A stretch of DNA of 64,000 nt from Xanthostigma xanthostigma (lineage: Eukaryota; Arthropoda; Insecta; Raphidioptera; Raphidiidae): assembly GCA_963575645.1 (NCBI GenBank), contig OY754465.1, positions 5,084,001-5,148,000 of the forward strand, read 5' to 3'. The position numbers and the translations under genes were made by a program. Shown here one piece after another: positions 35,332-45,800 of this stretch. Positions within the stretch are counted from its first letter, which is position 1; each line of letters opens with the position of its first letter. The notes below the pieces were generated by a model. That model searched no databases. It saw nothing but the letters and a program-made list of their open reading frames with translations, and was not told the DNA's origin.

Positions 35332-36510
35332 AAAGAGGTTGGACCGTTTTACGAAGATAGTGAAAATAATCTGAAATAACGTTTTTTTAATAGATTTTTT
35401 TATGACAAAATTTTCGGTAAAAAATCCAAAATTATTAGGAGATTTATAAAGTTAAAAATTAAAAAAAACTTTTACATGTAGTCTTATGGAAAATATGTCA
35501 ACCTAGCATGCAAACGGTACATTTTAATTTTTTGCAAATAACCATAATATAATGTCAGCATTTCCGAAAACTAACTATGTAAACTGTAAAGCATCGATGT
35601 CTTACGCATATTTTAATATTTTTTCCAATTTAATTAGGAGACTTTTAATCAATAAAAAATTGGTTGTCTGTAAAGTCGGTTTACGGACGATAGTTTTACG
35701 TGATAACGTATTCCGTAATACATAACCTAAACCTCCCAAAATTTGGTTTCAATCCGCTTATCCTTGGTGTCGGAATGATAAGAAATGTCAAAAGTGACGT
35801 TTGCAACTTACAAAGTATTATGTTCTAATAATAATAATTAGTTATTCCAATACTTAACTTAGAAGGCGTTGCATTTCACAATATACTAATGATAAAAAAT
35901 TGAATTAAACATTAGAAATGCAGCCGTTTTCATGTTAAGACAAGACATACGTTTGCTTCTAATTTCCATGTACGGCAAACAAAGACAACCGACCGCGTCG
36001 CGCCATGCATTAGACAACATTGCATTTATACAGCTATTTTTCTATATTTTGTATAAAATATTTTTCTATATAAATTTGTATAAAAAAAATGTTTAGGCAA
36101 ATTCTGTTATACGAAATCTATGTAAAATGTTCTCCTCTTTCGTTTAAGACTGGTTTCAAACCGATCTGATTTAAATTGAGCGAGAAATTAGCAAAAAGCA
36201 CGCACAGGGTCAGGCGGAACGTTACGCGTTATGCGTTACACTTTTTCGTACATGCAGCCGGTGTTTTATCAATTTATAATATTGGTGATTCATCAATTTA
36301 TAAGACGTTATCACGTCAAAAAATTATTAAACCTGAGCACTTTTCGATTATGAACTTTTATTCTTGACAATTTTAACAACTTTAACAGAATTTTCAACTT
36401 TTTAATGATCTAATTTTAATTTTTATTACCTCTAATTTCTTTTTTAATTAATTATTTACTGCAAAAAATGTGTAAAACTCAGATATTTACATAAATTTAT
36501 TTTTTCTACC
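35332..36510 (+). mobile_element. TTAA-target MITE (family C), copy interrupted and end-decayed
   Basis: Family C sequence at 35332-35661 and 36318-36510, separated by the GGTTGTCTG element. The left end is mutated (AAAGAGGTTGGACCG) and the right terminus is lost. The other family C copies read straight through at AATCAATAAAAAAAATTATT. Confidence 0.8.
35662..36317 (+). repeat. GGTTGTCTG...CACGTC element carrying foreign interior
   Basis: Both ends match the family, but 35733-36194 is not the usual interior. It begins with a short piece of another repeat (CCCAAAATTTGGTTTCAATC) and continues with sequence not seen in the other copies. The element is inserted into a TTAA-type MITE (35332-36510); AAAAAATT occurs on both sides of it. 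Confidence 0.8.
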
Positions 36511-37084
36511 TCGATCGAAAATACATGCTTTCGGCGTCAATTGTAAGGCAGAAAGTCTAACATTTACGCATTAGTGGGATTACACGAACTGATGCGGGAA
36601 GTACGTACGTTCACGCAGGTATTGGCTAGTATTAAAAGTAAAAATGACCCAGAACGGGTCGATGTTACCCGGTAGATTTTGACACGCTGAATCTAATGAG
36701 CACAGGCGCAGCTCTGTTCTTGTCTAGTTTCGGAGATAATCGAGTTTGAAATTTTCAAACTTTAAATGCTCATAACTTCGAAACCAGAAGAGATACAGTT
36801 CTGCGCTTGTGCTCATTCGATTCAGCGCACTTTTTCTGTAAGGTCAAGTAAATTCAGACATATCCGTAACACTTTTATATTTTCCAAAAAATTGAAAAAA
36901 TTGAAGTTTTTTTATGTTTTCGCAAATCGGCGGCTTTTTGAAGCACTTAGAGCCTTCCGATGCGGCTAATATTATGTGTGCTTATGGAAAAAATCACGCT
37001 GAATCCAATGAGACGACCCGCAACTCTGTATCTCTTTTGGTTTGAGAGTTAGACGCGTTTTTATAATTTTTTCTTGAAAAAATT

Positions 37085-37649
37085 GGTTGTCTGTAAAGTC
37101 GGTTTACGGACGATAGTTTTACGTGATAACGTATTCCGTAATACATAACCTAAATTTATATAATAATAATTTATAATAATTCGAATCTATGATATTGCAT
37201 CTTTTGCTTCGCCTTCAAATTTAGGTTAATTTTATTTATTTAAATTACTCACCATATAATATAATTGTTTTTTTAACTTTCTTTCTTTCGTATTTATTTT
37301 AAGTCTCAAAGATTAGCTGTCATAATATTTATAAAACAATTGTTTCACTGTTTATATAAAATTCCAAAACCTACTTACAATATTTAAGTATTTTCATACG
37401 TCAAAAAATTGATTTTTATAATGATAAAATTTGTAAGAAAACGATTTTTTCGAGAGATGAGACCTAGCTAAAACGATTTTTTGCCCCCCAAAATCCCTTT
37501 TCAGTAAATTTCATCCAAATCGTTAGGGCCGTTTTCGAGAAAAGCACGCACAGGGTCAGGCGGAACGTTACACTTTTTCGTACATGCAGCCGGTGTTTTA
37601 CCAATTTATAAGATTGGTGATTCATCAATTTATAAGACGTTATCACGTC
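37085..37649 (+). repeat. GGTTGTCTG...CACGTC element, long form, copy 5
   Basis: Near full-length copy colinear with 690-1265. It sits inside another repeat (about 36645-38020) and is flanked by AAAAATT on both sides, supporting a duplicated A/T-rich target. Confidence 0.8.
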
Positions 37650-37875
37650 AAAAATTAAAAACGCTATAACTTGAAAACTACAATAGCTACAGACTTCTAG
37701 ATACGCTCATTCGATTCAGCATGACTTTTTGCATAGGACCAAGTCATTTTCAACCATACATTATATAAATTTCCGGTCGATATTGCACTTTATTTAAAAT
37801 GAAAAAATAATCGTCGGCCCCCCCTGTAAAAATTTTCAAAATTGAAGTCTCCCAGAACGGGTCGATGTTAATGTT

Positions 37876-37935
37876 TAATAAAATTATCGATAATTTTATT
37901 TATTGAAGAGTTCTAAGCAGACGTAAATCAAAGAT
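37876..37935 (+). mobile_element. Minimal 60-bp family G derivative with 14-bp target duplication
   Basis: Only the extreme arm ends (AATAAAATTATCGATAATTT) and the tail remain. Flanks TCGATGTTAATGTT (37862-37875) and TCGATATTAATGTT (37936-37949) differ by one base. The uninterrupted relative at about 36660 gives the approximate empty site. Confidence 0.75.
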
Positions 37936-38019
37936 TCGATATTAATGTTACCCGGTAGATTTTGACACGCGCAGCTCTGTATCTTGTCTAGTTTCGGAGA
38001 TAATCGAAAGTGAACTATT

Positions 38020-38810
38020 AATATTGTAAGGAGGGTCAGGCCCCCCCTCTTGCTACGTCAATGAGTATTACGGAATGCTATTATGACTCCTCTTCCACAA
38101 ACAATTAAATTAAATAAGAAACAGGAATATAAGAATTAAAACGGCTTTATTGGAAGATTTTTTAAAATAAATACAATTACAAAGAAATCTCTTTATTACA
38201 GATACTTATAGCCATATATTTAATACTCTCTATATTGCTAGCAAAGATCGGGAGAAAGACTTAAACACCATGGTACAGACATATATGTACGTCTGTCTCA
38301 CTTATTATACTCTGAGTCTGCGCATGTCCGTGAATGGATGCGCGTCAGTTTGCACATGGAACTAAGCTGTGAAAGGGAGGTGGCTTACACTATTCCACTT
38401 TTGCCCCACTACAGACGCGACACTTGCGCACAGCGGGTCAAGTAAAAAGAAAGAGAAAACAGTAATTTGCTGTTTCACTTCACGGGTCACGCTTCCACTT
38501 CCGGCCACTAGCAATATAGAAGTTATTAAATATATGCTTATAGCATATTCTTGAGAGTACGCAGACGGAGGGGCGGGGGTTAGTGGTACCACTCCTAGGA
38601 TCCGGAATAATGAAGCAAAGTGGGAACTTTCGTCAAAATTACTGCATATAACAGTCCCTCAATATTTTGTTATTGAACTTTCGCGCCTGAAAATTCCCCA
38701 AACGTGTGTACTATCGTTTACGACAATATTGAGGCATGATGACCAGGTTTTGGTGTTCCTCAGTACCCATGTCCCCCCTGAACAATTCTGCGTACTCCCC
38801 CAAGCATAGT
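38020..38810. other. Unassigned sequence downstream of DCAF13
   Basis: No repeat partner in the window and no convincing reading frame. The DCAF13 3' untranslated region must begin here on the minus strand. Confidence 0.35.
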
Positions 38811-38814
38811 TATT

Positions 38815-41800
38815 TTATTTTTCTTCACGAAGCACGTGTTTTCTTCTGTCAGCAACAAATGGAACTGCTCCTTTCTTTGAGTGAGCTCGTCTGTTTGCTT
38901 CTTTACGTTTGATCTTGTCTTTGATTATACCGTGTTCCCTTTGTGCATGGTATATGTGTGATGGAACATGTCTGTGACGTGCAATTCTCTTGATCTTCGG
39001 ATGAGCAGCAAACTTTTCCTTTAATGCCTCGCTGTAATTTAATGCCATTTTCTCGCGAGGTTGCAACTAGAAAAAAAGCATAATTAAATACGATTTTACA
39101 CTTTCGTTACCATTGTTGTTTCTGGTGCTCGTCTATTACAAACCCCCAATTTCCGGGTTCTAATCTAGGAACTAGTGAAAGCATCCATTTTGAAATAATA
39201 ATAAACTGGAAATATAACTTATAGACCAAGATTTCAGTACTAAGATTTTATCAGTAAATGTACAATATTTAGTTAAGAACGTATGTCAATTTGCTAGCTT
39301 GAAAACGGGACCCTTTTAAGAGATGACAGGTTCTAAAGATACATAAAACACGTGCTTACCTACGTACGCAATGGTATTCTGCATGCATATGAGTGCGAGT
39401 GAGAGCATTAGATGATTAGCAAATTGGCATACGTTCTTAACTAAATATTGTACACTAGCGGTCCCGCCCGGTTTCACCCGGGTGTAAAAGAACGAATGGG
39501 GAAGGGAGGAACATGAGTACACACATTCATCTTAGTTTACCGAGATGAATGCTGTGTCCGAATTTCATGATGATCGGAGTTACCGTTCAAAAGTTTTTGT
39601 CGATGAAAAGCAGTATTTATACTTTTTTTAACTAATTTTTTTTTTTTGAATTAATTAAATAAAATTAAAAATAAATTTTAATGTAAGCCTTAGAAGAAAG
39701 CAATGTAGAAAATAAAAAAAAAATAAAAATATATTCGCCCAACGTAGGGCTCCAACTCACGACCCTGATATTGACAGTCGTGTGCTCTACCGATTGAGCT
39801 AACCGGCGCTGTATTCTGGCAACACTAATAATATTTAGTTAGTGCATTTCACCTGAATAGAAGCTTATTTTTGAGATACATTTTGCAAAATTTTGCATTT
39901 ATGCTCCGCTCCTAATGGTCGTAGCCTGATTTTATATAGCCTATAGCCTTCCTCGATAAATGGGCTATCCAACAAAAAAAATTTTTTCAATTTGAACCAG
40001 TAGTTCCTGAGATTAGCGCGTTCAAACAAACAAACAAACTCTTCAGCTTTATATCTTTATATATAAAAATTACGTGTCACATGTTTGTCCGCGATGAACT
40101 CCTAAACTACTGAACCGATTTTAAATTTGATTTGCACACCGTGTGCAATTCGACCCAGCTTGAAAGATAGGATAGCTTACATTTCAATTTATAGTCGCAA
40201 TATTATTTTATTGCAAATTATTTGTCTATTCCTTGACAGTCATAATACAACCATATAAGATGGCGATACCTGTTGACTGGATTGAGTGAATATTCAATAG
40301 ATGGCGCAACGAACTTAACAACCATATAAGATGGCGATACCTGTTGACTGGATTGAGTGAATATTCAATAGATGGCGCAACGAACTTAACAACCATATAA
40401 GATGGCGATACCTGTTGACTGGATTGAGTGAATATTCAATAGATGGCGCAACGAACTTAACAACCATATAAGATGGCAATACCTGTTGACTGGATTGAGT
40501 GAATATTCAATAGATGGCGCAACGAACTTAACAACCATATATCTAGATCGAGGATGTAAAAAAACTGAATATCGTTTAAAACAAATGCTTTTTTTTTTCG
40601 AGCACGACGGCGCAGCCGGAGTGAACCCTCGAAATAGAGCAAGTGTTTTAAAGACCAGTTATCCACGAATACTTTACGCTATTCTTTTTCGAGCACGACG
40701 GCGCAGCCGGAGTGCTCGACATACACACATATACGCCCATGTATATTTTAAAATAGCTAGCAATTAATAAAATAGATAGATAGATAGATGTTCCAATTAA
40801 ATTGTTTTATTATTTCACTTTATACGTAGCGAAACACGTACAGGGCCGCTAGTATTAGTATAAATTAACTGATAAAATCTTAGCAGTACTGAAATGAGGT
40901 AGGCCTGACAGGTCTGGAATCTTGGTATATTAGTACTAACATCAAATAGCTTTAGCAGTTGGTAGCCTTAAATACATAAAAAAGAAAATATTTCAATTGC
41001 AAATCCTTACCGGTCCCAATTTCTCAGACGCTCTTGCTTTCCAGATTCGTATATTCATCTCATCTGATCCGGTCAAGATATACTTATTATCTAGTGACCA
41101 CTGTACACTAGTTAAGCGCTGCATACGTTTCGTATAATAAATGTCTCTGGAATGTTCTTTGTGCATGTCATATATTCTCAAAGATTTATCGTAGCTTCCG
41201 CTCACAAATTCTTTACCTGTCGGAGCATAGTCGATGTCCGTCACGGCGCTCGTATGATCACGATGAACGTATAAAGGCACTTTCATGTTACGAGTATCGA
41301 AAGTATACAAATTATAGTCGTCGTTTGCACAGGTAAAAATGAACGCTTCCATCGGATTCCAGCACAGTCGGTTAGTTCTTAATTTCATCAAAAGTTTGCG
41401 AACGGGGCCAGTTTCTCTCATGTCGTACAAAATTACGCTCCTGTCGCTTGCGCATGCCGATAAAAGGTTCGACTGAACCGGATTGAATTTGACATCGTGC
41501 AAACTGTCTACGCCCCACTGGAAACTTCGGATAGGCTCGTTCCTGTCTTCTTCCCAAATTTGACATATCTCACCACACGTTGCAAATACCGCATCTTTAC
41601 GATGATGCGTGATTCCGGTGACCGAATTCTTACATAATATTGTATTAATCGGTTCATCGTCTTCACCCTGAAGAGGACTGTCTGTTTTCCACGTCTTTAT
41701 ACAGTTATCGCTCACTGTCAAAAATCTATCGCCGTCCGGTACAAACGTTATACCTCTTATTATACCTTCGTGGGCTACAAAGTTTCTGGTACACTCTCTT

Positions 41801-42163
41801 TGCGGTATGTTCCATAAGCGAATTTCTCCGTCGTAAGCTCCACTTACCAACAGAGATAAATTTTTTGGGTGCTTAATAATGCATGATACACCATCTCTGT
41901 GCCCGTCAAGACTTCCGATGAAAGGCTTAGCAAATACACGCTCCAATTTTGTCGCGTTGAGAGCTCGAACATATTCTCTCGGTGCTTCAAATGGATGAAG
42001 GCTGGGATCAAAATTTCTAGGAACTAAAAAAAAAATATTAGTGTGCATACACAGGAAGAAGAGTCTAAAATATAATAGTATTTAAAGATTTACCTCTGTG
42101 TTGTTCCAGTTTAGTCTCTCTCAGATAATGATCTGGATTACGGCTAAGAATTTTTACTTTCAT
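38815..42163 (-). CDS. DCAF13: DCAF13 / SOF1 WD40 protein, complete, three exons
   Basis: Exons on the minus strand are 42163-42094, 42023-41011 and 39066-38815. They join in phase (70+1013+252 bp) into 444 residues plus stop, against about 445 in human DCAF13. All introns are GT-AG. The start MKVKILSRNPDHYLRETKL matches the conserved N terminus of the family. Residues of about 60-360 form a WD40 propeller (DGHRDGV, SGAYDGEIRLW, YDMR, GSYDKSLRIY, GSDEMNIRIW). The last exon gives the basic Sof1 domain (KIKRIARHRHVPSHIY, then a lysine-rich end). Family knowledge: DCAF13/Sof1 is a nucleolar component of the U3 small-subunit processome needed for 18S rRNA maturation, and it can serve as a DDB1-CUL4 substrate receptor. 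Intron 1 is 70 nt. Intron 2 is 1,944 nt and packed with mobile elements. The start codon faces the zinc-finger gene head to head. Confidence 0.96.
39453..40053 (-). mobile_element. Helitron-like element, minus orientation, in DCAF13 intron 2
   Basis: The minus strand starts AAAGCTGAAGAGTTTGTTTG and GCGCTAATCTCAGGAACTAC, runs through the tRNA-like head and ends CACCCGGGTG, GACCGCTAG followed by T. The CTAG|T end and a nearby hairpin fit Helitrons. No Rep/helicase is encoded. Confidence 0.6.
39736..39809 (-). repeat. Decayed tRNA-like SINE head in DCAF13 intron 2
   Basis: The minus strand has a clear D arm (TAGCTCAATCGGTAGAGC), an anticodon loop CTGTCAA (GTC) and a T-arm-like GAGTTGGAGC. The acceptor strands can nearly pair. 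The anticodon stem is broken, so a functional tRNA is unlikely. A T-rich tail follows on the minus strand, as in the copy at 17.4 kb. It is embedded in a Helitron-like segment. Confidence 0.6.
40054..40852 (+). mobile_element. Helitron-like element with internal minisatellite
   Basis: Begins TCTTTATATATAAAAATTAC and GTCCGCGATGAACTCC, and ends GGGCCGCTAG. It is preceded by A and followed by T, as for Helitron insertion. The 3' hairpin TACGT/ACGTA ends 12 nt before the terminus. It is non-autonomous, with four 71-bp tandem units inside. Confidence 0.72.
40249..40540. repeat. 71-bp minisatellite, four units
   Basis: Units begin ACCATATAAGATGGCGATAC at 71-bp spacing (40250, 40321, 40392, 40463) and are nearly identical, with a partial fifth. 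It lies within the plus-strand Helitron-like element. Confidence 0.92.
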
Positions 42164-42802
42164 TTTATCCAAATACAAATTACATGGGTTATAATTATGT
42201 TTTTTTTTTTATAAAATGGTTCACTGTTTATACTCGATGGTTTTACTATTGTCTTTTACTTTAATTTTTGCTAAGAAAACTATTTTCTTGTATCATTTTT
42301 GTCACATTTATTTTATTTATAGGTTAACTTACAAAAGCACAATAACCTCTCTTCTCTATGATGCCAACATTATATATTTTTTTTTGTGTTGACCATAGAA
42401 AAAGAGGAGCACACTCTACTCCTGAATTCGAAAATAGTTTACCTACTTCCTAACAGGTAGCAGTGGCATTTGACAGCCCAAAACCTAATTCCAAGAATTA
42501 TTGTGGGCCACTAAACGTAGTTGTGCATTGTGTCAAAAATCAAAAAATAATTCATTTTTACAGTCACTAACAATTTTCTTTAAATTAAAAACATTGGAAT
42601 AATGTATAATTATACTGTATATACGAAATAAGCAAATGACATTTTTGGTATTGATGGTGCCTGTTCATTAGGTGAAAGTATGTTTATGTTTTAATCTTCC
42701 AAGGATTGTCAAAATTTTGCTATTTTTATCCTTAATGCCAGAAAACCGTGAATGTAATTTAATGTGTACTTTTTTTTAGGATTTTTCATAATCAAAATCA
42801 GA
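42164..42802. promoter_or_regulatory. Head-to-head promoter region of DCAF13 and the zinc-finger gene
   Basis: The two start codons are 640 bp apart and point away from each other. The interval is AT-rich and has no repeat copy recognised elsewhere in the window, in contrast to its surroundings. A pyrimidine tract and AG at 42771-42779 make a convincing acceptor 23 nt before the plus-strand ATG. Part of this interval is therefore probably the 5' intron of the zinc-finger gene, with a noncoding first exon between about 42200 and 42700. No core promoter motif stands out. Confidence 0.55.
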
Positions 42803-45800
42803 ATGTCGGTAGCAAATTTAAAAGAAGAAGTTGTAGAATTTCACGAAGATGTTTCGACTGAAAATAATTCTGAGTTTGTTACTTATCAGTATATTACTTT
42901 GCCCGTTCAAGTACTGAATGATAACAGCTTGAACCAGTTTATTCCCAGTGGCTATATATTGAAAACTCTCGAAAATGGAGCTCTTGTTTTGGAAGAAAAT
43001 TCGGTATGCTTTCAACTTTATAAGCAGTATTCCGCAAATCGTCAACAACAAAGTTTCAGTGTACCAATTTTTTCTTTAGGTGTTTAATGACGAGTCAAGT
43101 ACGCTAATTCAGATTAATTCAGGGGCTAAATCAACAACACATGGAACGAATGAAAGCAATGTCCCACTTTTAATACAAGACGTAAAGCAACCAGGGCTTG
43201 AAGCTTCAACAATGTAAATTGAATTATTTTATTTTCTTTTTTATTTCATGCATGCATTTTGTATTTGCAATAAAAGGCATAGTTATTCGTACAGTTTAGA
43301 ATTTACAAATTTTTCGAAGCTGTTTTTAACGCGATGTATTTGTTATCACTATTAATTGTAAGAAATCTTACTTTACATTACTGTTAATCAACAAGACACC
43401 AGATCAATGTGAAATGATGTCTTGCCAGCAGTAGATTTATTAACAGCAGCATTTTTCAAGCTTTTATTTAGTTTCGCCTGTCCCGGTGTTTGTCTGTCTG
43501 ATATCGAATCTTGCAAGTTAAATTTGACCCACTTCCCATTATCCGATTGAGCTAAAATTTTGCATATGTATGTAGTTCCGATAACAATACAATATAATAA
43601 TATCCTGCAACTGACCGGTCCAGCTTTCGCCCGGATGCAAATCGCACTTTTAATAAAGCACACTAAAAACTTAAAAATAAATAAACGGAAAAAAATGTTT
43701 AGAAACAAGCTTTTATTAGTTGTTAAGAGTATTCGTCCCTGCAAACACCCCCTGCACCCTTCATCTCAAATCTTTTCCCCTCGCCTAAAAACGGTTCGCG
43801 CTCTCCCGACGCTATTTTTAAAGCTAGAGGGTTCTGGTAAACGCCAAATGAAAGACAAAGAATCAGACTACAGATCCTTCAGGCGATTTTTTTGAAAAAC
43901 AGTTTCGCCTACGTGTGAAATATTACGTAACTTATTATTTTTTTCAAAAGGTTGTAAGTTTTTTCAGGATTTTTTTTCAAAAAATCCGCCTGAAGGATCT
44001 GTAGTCTGATTCTTTGTCTTTCATTTGGCGTTTACCAGAACCCTCTAGCTTTAAAAATAGCGTCGGGAGAGCGCGAACCGTTTTTAGGCGAGGGGAAAAG
44101 ATTTGAGATGAAGGGTGCAGGGGGTATTTGCAGGGACGAATACTCTTAATAAAAATGAATTAAAAAGTTAAAAATAATTTTATTCCGATTAGAAATAAGT
44201 CGTTTTATACGTACTTATCACAGTCTCATGTTTTCAAATAAAAGCGTGTTACATTTTAATAACAAGAGAGAACAAAAAAACGGTGTAACACGCTTTTATT
44301 TGAAAACTTTAGTTTGTGATATGTACGCATAAAACGACTTATTTCTAATCGGAATAAAATTATTTTTAACTTTTTACTTCATTTTTATAAACAACTAATA
44401 AAAGCTTGTTTTTAAAAAAACAAATTTCGTTTATTTATTGATTCAACTCATGCGCGTTATTCATGTTTTATCATGCCTAAAAACCGAACCCTAAATAGCC
44501 ATTTACCGACTGGTGACAATTACTTGTCATAACTCAATGAAGATTCCTACTAGCTCGGCCATTGTGGAGTAATGCAAATAAACGTAACTATTTTCTGAGT
44601 CGTAACGAAATAGTAGGTAACAACAACTCCCTGTTGTTACCCATTGAGACTAAAATTGAGAGGCCGAATGTTTTCGACATGGAGTTTATTCATAACCTTA
44701 AACCAAAACATTGAATCGTGCTGTTTGGTGCTGTTAGTATTGACAGTTTTTTTATAAAGAAATAAATAGATATTTACAACATCTCATTATAATTAAAACA
44801 TGAATAACGCGCAATTGTTGAATAAAATTATGGGCGCAACTTGTAGGCTAAGTCATGAATGACTTAGACTACTAGTTACGCCAATAACTATTACAATGTA
44901 TCCTTGATGGATGTAAATCGATGGTGCTTATAAACTATGCTGCCCATTGATATCTACATAGCTCGAGTTTTTTAGAATTATTACTATTTTGAAAATATCA
45001 TTTTAGGAACGAACCGTTTCAATTACGCACGAATATTAGTAAAAATGATAGTAACTGTGGAATAGACAATGAACAAATTATCCAGGAGGTATGCTACCAT
45101 TATTTATTTGCACATTGTATTATTTTGTATTATAATCTATGCATTGATTCATATTTTATATTATAATACGCGCCACGGATCTAAAAGGTTCGGAAATTAG
45201 TCACAAACAGCGTCGCAAAAGCACATTTCAGAGCCATTGAGACCCCCACCATCTCCCAGCTACCTTCAGCGGAACGTGCGCTCGTCGGTGATTGGCCGTG
45301 ATCACTCGTTGCCTTTGTCACTTGTCGCTTTCCTGCTTTAAAGTACAGTCGAGTACGCTATTGTCAAGTTGTTATTGTTATATTAGTTTTGTTGAGTTGC
45401 GAGTTTGTAGTTTTTCAACAGACTGTACAAGCGCAAGCCCGCATTCGCATCTTACTTCCGAGCCTTTTAGTTTGGTGGCGCGTATTATAATTGTAACTAG
45501 TCTAGTTTATAACTTTTTTTATTTTTTAATTGTTTTTAGAATTCGTTTACCTGTGAATTGTGTAATAAAAGTTTTGAGAAAAAAATTCACCTTAAAAAAC
45601 ACAAGACACAGCATTTGAACGATAAGCCTCACAAATGTACAGAATGCGCAGCGTCATTCAATATTTTGGTGAGTCAAATTTTAAACTTACTTTAGAATTG
45701 ACCTATTCTGTATACGCTAGGAAAGTATCTTTGACACGCGACCTTCGCACCATCTCGTGTTTGATTTTTTTTCAAAAGTGATTCACCCAAAACTTACAAA

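Larger units (their letters stand above)
36645..38020. repeat. ACGGGTCGATGTTACCCGG repeat carrying two insertions
   Basis: The segment CCAGAACGGGTCGATGTTA recurs at about 36652 and 37855, and TAGATTTTGACACGC at about 36675 and 37955. It contains the GGTTGTCTG element (37085-37649) and the mini-foldback at 37876-37935. Confidence 0.6.

Noticed and set aside
39736..39809. Functional tRNA gene
   Set aside because: The anticodon stem does not pair and a retroposon-like tail follows.
40249..40540. CRISPR-like array
   Set aside because: Contiguous 71-bp tandem units without spacers, inside a Helitron-like element.
43388..43895. Overlapping open frames of 118 and 111 codons
   Set aside because: They fall largely in intron 2 foldback arms and show no protein family features.
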